Source of the DNA: Colletotrichum lupini | Lineage: Eukaryota; Ascomycota; Sordariomycetes; Glomerellales; Glomerellaceae | Reading direction: 5' to 3' | Assembly (NCBI RefSeq): GCF_023278565.1 | Contig: NC_064677.1 | Coordinates: 6,324,001 to 6,388,000, forward strand | DNA: 64,000 nucleotides | Part shown: piece by piece, positions 38,742-49,080 of the stretch | Layout: each line of letters begins with the position of its first letter | Numbering within the stretch: position 1 is the first letter of the stretch | Notes under the pieces: generated by a model | Told to the model about the DNA's origin: nothing | The model's input: only the letters and a program-made list of their open reading frames with translations | The model's database searches: none | Program-made: the position numbers and the translations under genes

Positions 38742-40049
38742 ATGCACCTTTCAACACCAGACGAAATGGCCACGGCTACGGCTACGACCACGAAAACTCG
38801 TCGACCGCTCAAATTCTTGTTGCATTGTTTCTCCGCCACCGGCCATGTTTTGCCAATGCAGGCCGTCGCCAGGGAGCTGGTTGAACGTGGCCATGAAGTC
38901 GTTTGGACTACCATAGCACCCCAGGAGCAACGAGTCCTTGCATCGGGGGCGAGATTCATTACCGCGGAGGAAGTAGTGAAAGTAGATGCCAACCTAGAGG
39001 GCGCCAATCCGAAAGACATGGCCGAGACGGCAGAAGTCATGTTCCGAGGGCGCGTTACGGCACAAGTCGCTGATATCCGTCGTGTCCTCAAGACGTTCAA
39101 GCCGGACTTTGTTCTCACTGACGCTCTGCCTCAGGGCGTCGCAGCGCTCTACGAGCTGGGCGAGATTCCTCATTACGCAACTCTGGGGGTTGTCCCGTTG
39201 TATCTGCCCGACATAGGGCCTGAGCCCATCGAGCATGCTGCTCAATCTGCTCTAGGAATGCTCATCAGTCAACCACAACTAGTCCTGCCCACGATCAACC
39301 CAGAGAGAGAGAAGCTCGGGCTGCCCGCCCTCAAAGTCACAGACACGTACTCTTACAGTCCTTTCCTGCACATCCAGGCTTCGTGTCCTTCCCTGGAATT
39401 CCAGGAGGGCCCCAAGCCTATTCTTCCTCAGGCTCAGTATGTCGGACCTCTGGTTACACGTCTTGGAGGTGCAAGTGTTGGTATGCCAACGTGGTGGCAA
39501 GATGTTCTCGACGCCAAATCCATTATTGGAATCACACAGGGCACGTTTGCCATGGACCCGACGTCACTTATCATTCCCGCCATCAAAGCGCTTCAGGACG
39601 ACAAGAGTCACTTGCTGGTTGTGCCGTCGAAACTCGCCGACGAGATCCGCGATAAGGTCAAGATCGAGAATAACGTCCGTATCGCGGATTGGGTTCCCTA
39701 TGACCTCCTCCTTCCACGCTGCCGTCTGCTCGTGACGAATGGTGGATACGGCAGTGTTACGCAAGCCCTTTCACACGGCGTCCCTCTCGTCTGCGCCGGA
39801 ACTTCGGAGGACAAGAAGGACACAGCTGCGCGAGTGACTTGGGTTGGTGCGGGTATTGATCTGAAGACCGATACTCCCTCAGTAGACCAGGTTCGCGATG
39901 CAGTGCACAAGGTGCTCAATGAGACAAGTTACAAGGAGAATGCGACGAGAATTGGAGAGGAGCTCAATGCACAGGGTGGTGCCAAAAGAGCGTGCGATTT
40001 GTTGGAAAAGGCGGCGGTAGAGCTAAGCGCCCCGACGGGGGAAATATAG
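38742..40049 (+). CDS. UDP-glycosyltransferase, GT1/MGT-like
   Basis: An uninterrupted 435-aa frame from ATG 38742; a second ATG at 38766 is possible. The N-terminal domain starts after a short Thr/Ala-rich leader with LLHCFSATGHVLPMQAVARE, which carries the conserved catalytic His. The C-terminal nucleotide-sugar-binding region reads VTNGGYGSVTQALSHGVPLV, a form of the UDPGT signature. Such enzymes transfer a sugar from UDP-sugar to small hydrophobic acceptors and resemble bacterial macrolide glycosyltransferases. No signal peptide or membrane anchor is seen, so it is probably cytosolic. It converges on the DMATS gene and is 204 bp from E3. Glycosylation of the prenylated product is an inference from position. 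Confidence 0.88.
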   Translation: MHLSTPDEMATATATTTKTRRPLKFLLHCFSATGHVLPMQAVARELVERGHEVVWTTIAPQEQRVLASGARFITAEEVVKVDANLEGANPKDMAETAEVMFRGRVTAQVADIRRVLKTFKPDFVLTDALPQGVAALYELGEIPHYATLGVVPLYLPDIGPEPIEHAAQSALGMLISQPQLVLPTINPEREKLGLPALKVTDTYSYSPFLHIQASCPSLEFQEGPKPILPQAQYVGPLVTRLGGASVGMPTWWQDVLDAKSIIGITQGTFAMDPTSLIIPAIKALQDDKSHLLVVPSKLADEIRDKVKIENNVRIADWVPYDLLLPRCRLLVTNGGYGSVTQALSHGVPLVCAGTSEDKKDTAARVTWVGAGIDLKTDTPSVDQVRDAVHKVLNETSYKENATRIGEELNAQGGAKRACDLLEKAAVELSAPTGEI

Positions 40050-40488
40050 ATAGAAAACCCACGAAGAATAGAATAATGTCGTAGATTCCCTACAAGAATT
40101 GATAGAGTTTGAAATCAACAAGCTGTGACATGACGACAGCAGACTTTGTTCTCGTAGAGTCCCATTCTGTTTGCGTCACACGTGTGGTAATTTACGAACC
40201 CAGTCAATTTTCTGCCTGTCAGCGTTTTGCCAAGAAGTGATACAACGTTGTACGCTGACATCGTGCAGATAACGCGGAGTCTAAAAAACCAAATTTAACA
40301 CCACTTTTGAACACGGACCAAACGTTCGTCCCGACGGGAAGCTCGGACTTTACGACATGCAAATTCATGCTAACAAGTGATTTGAAATAATGAGCGAATA
40401 GGGATAATCAACATCATAAACTGTATCGGATATCAAGTAATAAAGAATAGCTACACCACCACGCAACAGCTTAGTATCTCATCACTCA
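40050..40488. other. Convergent intergenic between glycosyltransferase and DMATS
   Basis: About 440 bp between two stop codons, presumably both 3' UTRs. No coding or RNA feature recognised. Confidence 0.6.
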
Positions 40489-41821
40489 TTATGATGGCCT
40501 CCGAGCCTGAATCATGTCCTTCTCGCAGTCAAACGACTGGGGGCTGAGATATGTCACCACCCTTAATTGACCCTTGGCCAGAGCACATCCGACATAGTAA
40601 TGACTGCCACAACGAGTTTCCAGAGTTTTGCGCCCACTAAGAGACTCGTTAGCAATTGCAAGCGATGAGTGGATTGGGAGGATCTTACAAGATATCATTC
40701 AGGGCTTGTTCGTAGTTGTCCATCATTGAGTCCGACCGACGGGTAGAGAAGAACTTGCGAAGGCGGGCAAGAACGTCTACGTCATTCTTGCTAAAATAGT
40801 TGGGAGAAATGTACACCTTTGGTGAAATCGCTCTACCACATCCGAGGGTGTAGTAGAAGCCCGGTGATGCACGTCCGGGGGCGTCATCATCGAGAACATC
40901 TGGTGCGTCCGCTAAGAAGGTCTTCCAAAAGTCCTTGAGGTCGTCAATCGCCTCGCCCGACATATCTAGCTTGCCCCCGGGGGTCAGACAGTCCATCATA
41001 TACTCGAAGGTTGTATGCTTTGCTCTGATGTACACCTTGATGCGAGCGTCTTTCGGTGCAAGGCAGTCGATGGCGAGGATGCCCGTCTCGAAGCTGTACT
41101 TCTTTGTGCCTTCTCTAAGGAATTCCAGGAGGGGTTCGGCACCGAGTGATTTGAACTGGTCGGTCGGGAGGCTACGAATAGACTGCTCCACGAGCTCGAG
41201 GTTTGTGATGCCGAGCTCTTCGGCCTTAAGCCCGGGATAGATATAGATCTTCATGACGGGTCCGCTCTTCTCGATGTCGAGGGCCACTACTGTGCCTGCC
41301 TTTGGCGTTGTCTCTTCGATGAAGCAGTCCACGGTCTTTGTCCGCGTACCATGGGACAGGATTTGTCTTGTGAAGTGGTTGTACCATTCCAGGTCCAGGT
41401 TGGAAACCAGCTTTTGTTGCTGAAGCTTGAAGATCCAGTCGTTTGTTGCGTGTCTGTTGAGGGGGTCGAGCTCTGTGCCAGCGTGAAGGCCAATGGGCTC
41501 GAAAGAGTAGCGAACGACAGCTTGGTTGTCGCGGCCCCATTCCCAACTAAAGTCAATGGGAGTAGAGTCTGGTGTCCCGGGACTTCTCCATCTTCTGACA
41601 TTGCCATGGCAGTCTGGTGAGGGGCCGAGCTCAGGAGCGACGAAGAGGGAGTAGAAGTTGAGCTCGCGGTACTGGTCTGCTGCGCTGTAGCCGGCGTATT
41701 TCAGGAGCTTAGAAAACATGCGCCCTGTCTTGTCCCACCAGAATTGGGAATCGTCGTCCCTGAACCGCAAGACGGAGTTCAGAAAGTCCCAGGGCTCATT
41801 TGACATGATCATTTCACCCAT
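40489..41821 (-). CDS. DMATS-type aromatic prenyltransferase
   Basis: Exon 1 is 41821-40689 (ATG 41821, MGEMIMSNEPWDFLNSV). A 52-bp GT-AG intron spans 40688-40637 and exon 2 is 40636-40489, giving 426 aa, the normal DMATS length. Family features in order are FWWDKTGRMFSKLL, YRELNFYSLFVAPELGP, TPIDFSWEW (the region of the substrate-binding acidic residue), VRYSFEPIG, MKIYIYPGL, RIKVYIRAKHTTFEYMMDCL, FYYTLGCGRA and, after the intron, GSHYYVGCALAKGQLRV. Lys/Arg/Tyr residues of the diphosphate shield are present. These ABBA-fold enzymes attach a dimethylallyl or longer prenyl group to tryptophan, tyrosine, cyclic dipeptides or polyketide aromatics without Asp-rich metal motifs. The acidic residue is Asp90, where tryptophan enzymes have Glu. 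It is divergent from the P450 gene. Substrate unknown. Confidence 0.93.
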
Positions 41822-43494
41822 ACTGAATATGATACCGCGGCGCAGGACGTAGTGATTGGAGCAAAGTAAGGTGAGAGGCAAAAGTCGAGGCGCAAGAGCG
41901 AGGGCGAAGGCAGCTCAGCAGAACTCCCAGACGATCTAGCTGGTGTTATATCACATGTCTCAGCGTAAACCCCGCGACAGCAGTCACTATAATGGCCCCT
42001 CAGCTCCCGCCACTTTGCCATCCCAACGCCATCGAGGTATATCCGTAGGTGAGGACTCTTGCCTAGCTCATTGGTTCATCTGATGCGGATGTTGATAAGG
42101 TACTGGGGTTCAGAGTCGTCGACTCGTGGGATTGCAAGGTAAATGTGTGGCATGGGCCCGTCAAGTTTCGTGATAACTTGGACCGACCAGGGGATCCTGG
42201 ACGCTCCACGACGGCAGCGCGGTTTCCAAGGTCGATGCTCGCCTGATGGCGGATGCATGCCGGCGGGAGCCCTCTACGAGACCGAGTCAAGTCATGCTGA
42301 ACATCAAGATGAAATACATTTTAGTCACATCCTACTTTTCACCCATCCGCGCTTGTAAAGGGACTACATCTAGAATATCTGTTGGTCGGATTACGTCTCG
42401 GTTGCTACGACTTCTTGCCTCCTTCTGACAGGCTCCATACGGACATTGATACAGCCGAGAGCCTGCACGATATGAGGGGCAAAGGTAATCTCTATACGAA
42501 CTCATTTTCGGAGCAGCGTTTTATGCTAAATATCTAACGGCTGCGTATTCCAAGAAAACGCGACTCTTGATCTCCACTAATTAGCATACATGGCCTGATG
42601 ACCATAAGGAGTGCTCCGGCACCCAGGACTATGCACGACTGAAGGTCGGAATTGGGGGAGATAAGCCAAACTGCCCGCTCGAAGCCCCTCGTTATAGGGA
42701 TGTTTCGAAACAGGTGTATCCTGTTGCTGATCAATACATGGACTTAATTACAATTGCTTATACGACGGCTATAGAATCCTGCGTACACTATCTCATTGAC
42801 TAAGCACCTTGGCACGACCGTTGGAGGCTTGCCTTGCCGCGAGCTTGCCGCTCAGATCGCAGTAATGCAATCTTGTCATTCTAAGTGAGGAAGACTCCAC
42901 AAATCGAAGCTTTGGTATCTATCATATCGGCACGATAAACCGGGCCCGGCACTTGTTCAAAGTATAATAAATTGACCTGGACTGTCGACGAGTCATGGCA
43001 CACTCCACGATTACCCCAGAAGCCAAGATGAGCATCGACGTCGGCCTGCCAAGAAGGGAAGCAAGCTCAAACACCTTCGGGCTTATCCGCTCTCATTCCC
43101 AATGCTTCGGCCGTGGGGTTACGCTAACAGTGGAACATATCAACCGAAAGCTCAAGCATTGCTTAATTGGAAAAGATAAGTACAATTGGACCGCGTACGA
43201 TTCGTTTCCTTGATAGGGACTTACCATCTGACTCGTGATGCGGGCGTAAAGCGATCCGACGAGTACCGCTATGCGTCATATCGTCGAACAGTCGCCCCCC
43301 TTTGGGGTCTTTTGGGGTTGCCATGCCGTCTTTTCCACATCCCGATTTCCTCCTTGTATGAACCCTCGTGCTCTCTCGTGGGAGACTCGCCCTGCCCTGT
43401 TGCTCTTTTGATTCAATTGTTTCATCAACAACCCCTCGCCAGCAATAATACGACCAGCGGGGTCTCACGACCACAACTGACCAAGGTGGTAAAA
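41822..43494. promoter_or_regulatory. Divergent intergenic region between DMATS and P450
   Basis: 1.67 kb that should contain both promoters and is the natural place for cluster-regulator sites. A TATA-like AAGTATAATAAATT lies at about 42960 and precedes a 72-codon ATG frame at 42995, which lacks recognisable features. The minus frame around 42258-42076 (ITKLDGPMPHIYLAIPRVDD) looks coding-like and may be a remnant of a lost gene. Neither is firm enough to call as a gene. Confidence 0.5.
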
Positions 43495-45207
43495 ATGGCG
43501 CTTCTGGGACTTCTAGCTCTCGCAGTAGGTATGGTCATGAGACTGGCAGAGACAGACTACTGATTCAGGGCACCTTGCAGGCATTCTTGGGAGTAGTGGC
43601 AAAGTGCGTTTACAATGCCTTTCTACACCCACTCAGCCGCTACCCCGGTCCGAAGCTCGCCGGTGTGACGAGGGCATATTATCTGTTCTTTGACGTTCGC
43701 GGGGTAAGCCACTGGAAGGTCAAGGAGTGGCACGAGAAGTATGGAGAAGTGATTCGTATCGCCCCCGGCGAGCTGTCTTACACTTCTGGTCAGGCTTGGC
43801 AAACGATATATGGTACGTTCAGAAGGATCAGCATCGTCTTGGCGCTCAGTCATTTTAACGCAACGCCTACTTAGGCTTCCCCAATAAGGAGGGCACAGGT
43901 AACTTTGAGAAAGATGCTCAGTGGTGGAACAAGAATGTCAACGGCGTCGAGAATATTCTCACAGCCGACGATGCCGGCCACAAGCGTATGCGCAGGCTCC
44001 AGAATCCTGCCTTTTCGGACAAGGCCCTCAAGGCTCAAGAGTCCGTCATCACCGGCTATGTCAAGCTTCTCATCCATAAGCTCCACGGGCAGGCGTCCAG
44101 TGGGAGCGCAGAGTCCGCGGCTGTCGTGGACATGAACTCCTGGTACAACTTTACCACCTTTGACATTATTGGCGACTTAGCCTTTGGCGAGCCATTCTAT
44201 TGTCTGCGCGATGCTAAGTGGCACTGGTGGCTGCATGCTGTCTTTGATATCTTCCAGGCTGGGACCTACCTTCGTGCTGCTCGTCGATTCCCGTCACCGC
44301 TGTCTGAGATGCTTCTGCTTCTCATTCCCCGCCGCCTCATCAAGACGAGAGTGGCCCAGTTCCAGTTTGGTGTTGAGCGTGTGAACCGCCGTCTTGAGCA
44401 AGAGACTGATCGTCCCGACTTCAGTAGGCTCACATCTGCTAACTTCAATCAAGGCAGGTTGCTAACGGGATCCATAGTGTACTACATCTTGCAAGGGAGC
44501 GATGATAAGGGCATGTCAACCGAGGAGATCTATGCCGCTGCCCAGGTCCTTATCGTCGCCGGCAGTGAGACTACAGCGACAGGTCTGACCGCAGCCACCT
44601 ATCTCCTCTGCGAGAACCCGCAAACACTGGCCAAACTCACTTCAGAGATCCGTAACACTTTTGAGAACGAAGACGACATTACCATCCAGAGCACAGCTGG
44701 ACTGAGCTACCTCAACGCTGCCATCGAAGAGGCCCTTCGACTGGGACCTCCCGGCCCTGGAACATTTCCTCGCGTGGTCCCTGATGGCGGAAGAATGGTC
44801 TGTGGACAGTTCGTCCCTGCCGGGTACTCAGTCGGCGTTCACCACCTGGCCATCAACCGATCGCCGATTCACTTCAGTAAGCACGATGAGTTTCATCCCG
44901 AGAGATGGCTCGGGGACCAGAAGTTTGAGTCGGACCAGAAGTTAGCAGCCCAGCCATTCTCATTCGGGCCAAGGAACTGTATTGGAAAGAAGTAGGTCTC
45001 AGACCCCTCCTTTGAGTGAATGTGACTGACCAACTTCATAGTCTGGCTTATGCCGAGATCCGGACAATCATTGCCCGCGTTGTGTGGAACTTTGACATGA
45101 AGTTACACGCTGATAGTGCAGGCTGGTTAGGGAGGCAAAAGATGTTTACTACCTGGCACAAGACAGAGATGAAGGTGTATCTTTCCGCACGGGCAAAGTC
45201 ACCATAA
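43495..45207 (+). CDS. Cytochrome P450 monooxygenase
   Basis: Four exons (43495-43524, 43569-43812, 43875-44991, 45042-45207) with GT-AG introns of 44, 62 and 50 bp give a 518-aa protein. The N-terminus is a hydrophobic anchor (MALLGLLALAGTLQAFLGVV) followed by the proline-rich hinge YPGPKLAG. Hallmarks are the I-helix AGSETTA, the K-helix EALRL (ExxR), the PERW region (FHPERWLG) and the haem loop FSFGPRNCIGKNLA, which spans the last intron with the thiolate Cys. It resembles fungal class II microsomal P450s of the CYP65 / isotrichodermin hydroxylase type. It is predicted to sit on the ER membrane and hydroxylate or epoxidise the pathway intermediate. The first intron is short; an alternative GT one base downstream of the codon boundary does not keep the frame. 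Confidence 0.9.
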
Positions 45208-46003
45208 ATGGGCATAGGCATGACTCCTTCTGAGAAAAGCTTTCTGTGATCTTTTATTAGCAAGGACCTAGTCACTATGCCTGCCACGATGAACCTGAGC
45301 CAGATGTCAATACGGCGTGAAGATTGGTCTGGGGTTTTTTCAGTATGGTCGTTCAATGTTACAAGGGAATGAAGCGTGTACATATTACTCGAGAACCCTA
45401 AATCACATACCTTTACATTCTGCAAGCAATATCTCATCCGTGTCTTCACTCGCTGCTAGCACCAAGTTTCCATGAGCGAGCACGGCATTGTCATGCAGAG
45501 GCACATTGGTCTGGGCCCCCTAGGGCTTGGACGGTGTCGTTGTATCGAAGTAGTGCATTATAATTTGGGTGGAGAACTGCAGCAGAGATAGAATCATGTA
45601 ATCCTGCTTCTCCTGGTCTTCCAGGCAGAGCTGACGAATACTCAGGCTGCTTCACTCCTTGTTGGAAACACGTGGGCGGGACCCTCACAGATCGTGCCGA
45701 AGCCAGCATGATCCCGCCCCATGAGCTTGCTCCGTACTACATGTAGCTTATACAGTGGTCCTTTGTTACCATAATTCAAGAGAAATGCAGCATGGGTCTT
45801 TGATAGGTGGGGATGTGCAGCTGCTAAAGTAAGACTTCGTGGGGTTGGCAGCATTTAAGTTTAGATGTAGCCTGTCACAATTGAGCACAGGACGAAGATA
45901 GCTGTCATCCGGCCTCGATCCACGCCTCAAACTGGGCGAAGAAAGCTGATTCTTGGATACTAATCCCCATCACTCGCCTCACGGACCTTTATTCATGACG
46001 AGC
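45208..46003. other. Convergent intergenic between P450 and the Zn2Cys6 regulator
   Basis: About 800 bp with only short overlapping frames. Probably both 3' UTRs and spacer; no gene seen. Confidence 0.55.
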
Positions 46004-47218
46004 TCAAGTTGGGCCTGATATCGAAATTACAGGGGCTTCTGTCATCTCCTTTGGCCACGCCAATAGCTCCCCCCAATACGACCCAAGATGAGCTGCAATG
46101 GACCTTACGAGGTTCTGTCCCGCGGCCCCGAACGCCCAGCAGTCTCTCGCCTTATGCATCAACACGCCCCAATATGCCAGCACCACCAACGCCTCGGGCC
46201 GTCTTTGGTCGAGCAGGCTGACGTACTCGGCTGGAACCCGGATTGACCACTCCTGTACAGTGCTGTACCGCCGACCTGCAGGTATGTCTGTGTTGCGATG
46301 AATGTCGAACATGAGCTGCAGGTGCTCGACTGCTTCCTGGCACGCCGCCTTGGATGCATCGTTGAGGTCGCTCGATTCAAAGAGGCGCAACAGATGTCTA
46401 CATTCGTTGCCTGTCTCGTACCGTTCTCTTCTGATGATCATGTTCTGCACGAAGCGGCTCCCTGCACCTAGATGGGTATCAAAGTGAAACCGGAGCCTGT
46501 CCCACGAGCCCCCTACGACGCTCCGAACGACCCGATGGAGGCCCATGCAGTGGACTAGCTTATCCAGAGTGACTGGAAGATCAGCGGGTATCGAGAACGT
46601 GTCGAAGAGAACGTGTTGACCGAGCCAGGTGGAAAACAGGAATACTGTAAGGAAGTCTTCATCAGACAGATCGCCGTCAGCCACCGTAAAACGTGAAAGG
46701 CTTCTCGTCTGTAGTCGTGTTGCTTCGCTGCGATAGAAAGCCTGATCTTCTCCCGGCAAAGTGCTCTTGTGTGCTGCAGCTATAGCTAGAAGCTCGTCCA
46801 TCAGAAATGACACCCGGAAGGCTTGCTTCAGTGACATTTGCTGGTACTTTTGTCGCGTGAGAGTATCGCCGAACCCTTGGTTGTAGCCCAAGTTATGCTC
46901 GAAATGGTATAGCAACTCCATGTGCCGGAGATCGTATGGCTCTGTCGGCACATGGCTATTACGGCAAGTCGCTTGCTCCGGGGTGATGGGCACCGCCGGG
47001 CTTGCTGTTGATGACCCTATTGATGTTGCTGGGCTCGGACATTGGTACGAGAACGTGGACGATGATGGTACTGCCGCCTCAGTGTCGAGGTATGAGCATC
47101 TCCTGAGAGCAGTCGTGCAGTTGACGCATGCCGGCCGGGACTCGTCGCATTTTACATGACGTTGCTTACACTCTTTGCACCCAAATCTTGACTTTCGATG
47201 AGGTGTCCGCTGGCGCAT
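46004..47218 (-). CDS. Zn2Cys6 binuclear-cluster transcription factor
   Basis: A single exon of 404 aa from ATG 47218. The DNA-binding domain is at residues 14-42: CKECKQRHVKCDESRPAC, then VNCTTALRRC, the six-cysteine zinc cluster with the usual spacing and basic residues. A Ser/Thr/Pro-rich linker follows (residues about 48-85), then a fungal-specific regulatory region beginning LRHMELLYHFEHNLGYN, as in C6 proteins with a Fungal_trans_2-like domain. It ends ISGPT, and the length is within family range. Its location at the edge of the DMATS-P450-glycosyltransferase group suggests a pathway-specific regulator; this is by position only. Confidence 0.9.
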   Translation of the reverse strand: MRQRTPHRKSRFGCKECKQRHVKCDESRPACVNCTTALRRCSYLDTEAAVPSSSTFSYQCPSPATSIGSSTASPAVPITPEQATCRNSHVPTEPYDLRHMELLYHFEHNLGYNQGFGDTLTRQKYQQMSLKQAFRVSFLMDELLAIAAAHKSTLPGEDQAFYRSEATRLQTRSLSRFTVADGDLSDEDFLTVFLFSTWLGQHVLFDTFSIPADLPVTLDKLVHCMGLHRVVRSVVGGSWDRLRFHFDTHLGAGSRFVQNMIIRRERYETGNECRHLLRLFESSDLNDASKAACQEAVEHLQLMFDIHRNTDIPAGRRYSTVQEWSIRVPAEYVSLLDQRRPEALVVLAYWGVLMHKARDCWAFGAAGQNLVRSIAAHLGSYWGELLAWPKEMTEAPVISISGPT

Positions 47219-48419
47219 TTTGCCAAGAGCCTCCGGTGACAGGCGGGCGAAGTAGCGTAATCAAAACTGCCAATGTTCCTCGAGGAGTTTTCACTCCCAA
47301 CCTTCGGGCGAATGTGAAGCAAAAGCAGCCCGTCTGATGCGAATACACTGAGATGGAATGGCTTCAAGAAGCAAGAAAGAAATCAAGCCACCGAATGAAT
47401 TATTACCGGAAACATGACCGGGAAGGGCAGAAAGACTCCTTTAAAGTCTCGGTCCAATCTCAAGCCCCGCTAACAAGCATATCCCTGGACCACGCACTGT
47501 GCGACCGAAGACGCCTTTTCAGCTCGCTCGACTTCATGGAGTGAGTGGCAGTGTATGATTCTGACGAGATTGCGATTACTAGAGAACGTTGATGTCGCGA
47601 AAAGAAGTTCAAGATGATCAGAGATTTTATACTCAGCTGTCCTGCGTCAAATATCTGAAGAAACCGTGAAGGCATAATCATCCGTACAGAATTCGAAATA
47701 CGCGTATATCGTGAGCTGCTAGCGAGATCTCGTAATGTCCGTTTGTCCAAAGGTGGTTTCGTTGGACGGTTCGTCTGATGATTGGTCGAACTCAAAGTGA
47801 CAACCCATGAAGAGAAGATGCAAGCAAGCCGACGTTGTTCATGTAATTAGCTATAAATATGCAACATTCTACGTATGCCTCGAAGATTCAGGCATCACTT
47901 CAGCAGAACAATGAAATATCTTCATTTGTAACGCCATCCACAGTCCGGATGTATCAGATCGTCACTGGGTGACACGCCTCGAAGAAGCTCAGCGCCTGCC
48001 TTAGCGTCCGTCGTATTTATCCCTGCGCGTACTGTAAAGTGAGCGATTGGACAGTCGATGGCAGTCCAAACCCGAACCAATTAGAGCCTTCTGAGTACGG
48101 ACTGGTCCACAATGTCGGTGGGCACCAGTGTCCTCAATATTCTGATTCACGGACATCCATGGTGTTATTGCCCTCTGTCTCCCATTATGAACCCGAGTTG
48201 AATGCTGGCAGATTGTCTTATTCTCCTTCTATCTCTTCAACTCATAAACTTTTCGGTCCAAGCATTTCCTCTAGTATGACAAAGACTTCTCAACGGGAAA
48301 AAGATTTGTCTTCAAATAGAGTAGCCTCTCGCCCACACCTACGGAAACCACCACCGCGACATCAAAAACAACGTCACTACACAATCTTGAAGTCCAGCCC
48401 ACCATTACGACAAAAAAAT
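47219..48419. other. Intergenic upstream of the regulator gene
   Basis: 1.2 kb containing the regulator promoter. The 111-codon minus frame at 47795-47460 starts with TTG and has no recognisable domain. The plus frame 48039-48479 runs into the tRNA. Both are judged spurious. Confidence 0.5.
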
Positions 48420-48490
48420 GGACGATCTGGGAATCGAACCCAGGACCTACCGCATGCTAAGCGGTCATTATACCACTAAACCAATCGCCC
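48420..48490 (-). tRNA. tRNA-Ala (anticodon AGC)
   Basis: A 71-nt cloverleaf on the minus strand: acceptor GGGCGAT / ATCGTCC including the G3-U70 pair diagnostic of alanine tRNAs, anticodon arm ACCGC-TTAGCAT-GCGGT, and T arm CTGGG-TTCGATT-CCCAG. No intron. Confidence 0.95.
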
Positions 48491-48497
48491 GGGAAGA

Positions 48498-48603
48498 TGA
48501 TCTAGCCCGGACTTGAACCGGAGACCTTCAGTGAACAGTGAGATCATCGTGAGAGAGTCTCAACTTGTTAGACTGACGTGATAACCAACTACACCACCAG
48601 ACC
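48498..48603 (-). tRNA. tRNA-Val (anticodon AAC) with a 32-nt intron
   Basis: Minus strand, 106 nt. The acceptor GGTCTGG pairs with CTAGATC, with discriminator A. The anticodon stem TCAGT / ACTGA holds loop CTAACA+C interrupted by a 32-nt intron after position 37. The T arm is TCCGG-TTCAAGT-CCGGG. Mature length is 74 nt. It lies 7 bp from the tRNA-Ala gene on the same strand. Confidence 0.93.
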
Positions 48604-49080
48604 ATTTGAATTGTTGAAGGCGCGAGCGAGAGATTGCCCTAGTGTGGGTGGAATCGTGCCGCGTTGAGCCCTGGTGGAGTTGACAGCTCAACTCGCAGGC
48701 GGGAGCTCCGCACGGAAGACCCCCGAGTCCACAGATACCGGCCCGGCATTCAAATGATACCAAGCCCGAACCGAACGAGCCGGCTAATAAGGGACTTTGC
48801 TGTATAATGGTAGACAGACAAGAGGTCCTTTCCCCTTTCTTGTCCCAGTGGTTCCTCTTAAACTTGTCGCCAAGGCCTGGAGACAAAATAAGTAACTGAA
48901 GTGCCGCGCCAGTCGGGACCAGCTGGCAGTACTTTGCAGCTTGATTATCTAAGCAAATGCCAAGGGGTCGCTCTTCGGTGTTTCGCGCTCTCAGCCCGCC
49001 GGCCCATCACGTAACTTTCAGAAGTGAACCACCGAATCTCACCAGTTCATCTCACATCTCACTCTCATCTCACGTCCCCA
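48604..49080. other. Intergenic between tRNA-Val and the DUF423-like gene
   Basis: About 480 bp. The final stretch is rich in CTCATCTCAC repeats, likely the 5' leader of the following gene. No gene seen. Confidence 0.5.

Noticed and set aside
40935..41240. Plus-strand frame inside the DMATS gene
   Set aside because: Antisense shadow of a conserved coding region.
43186..43563. 125-codon plus-strand frame just upstream of and overlapping the P450 start
   Set aside because: It overlaps P450 exon 1 in part and the first intron, lacks domains, and is better explained as leader sequence. The P450 exon structure is consistent without it.
47460..47795. 111-codon minus-strand frame upstream of the regulator
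   Set aside because: TTG start, no domain, no coding bias.
48039..48479. 146-codon plus-strand frame before the tRNA genes
   Set aside because: It does not begin with ATG and runs through the tRNA-Ala gene on the other strand; low-complexity Ser/Thr/Pro/His content only.
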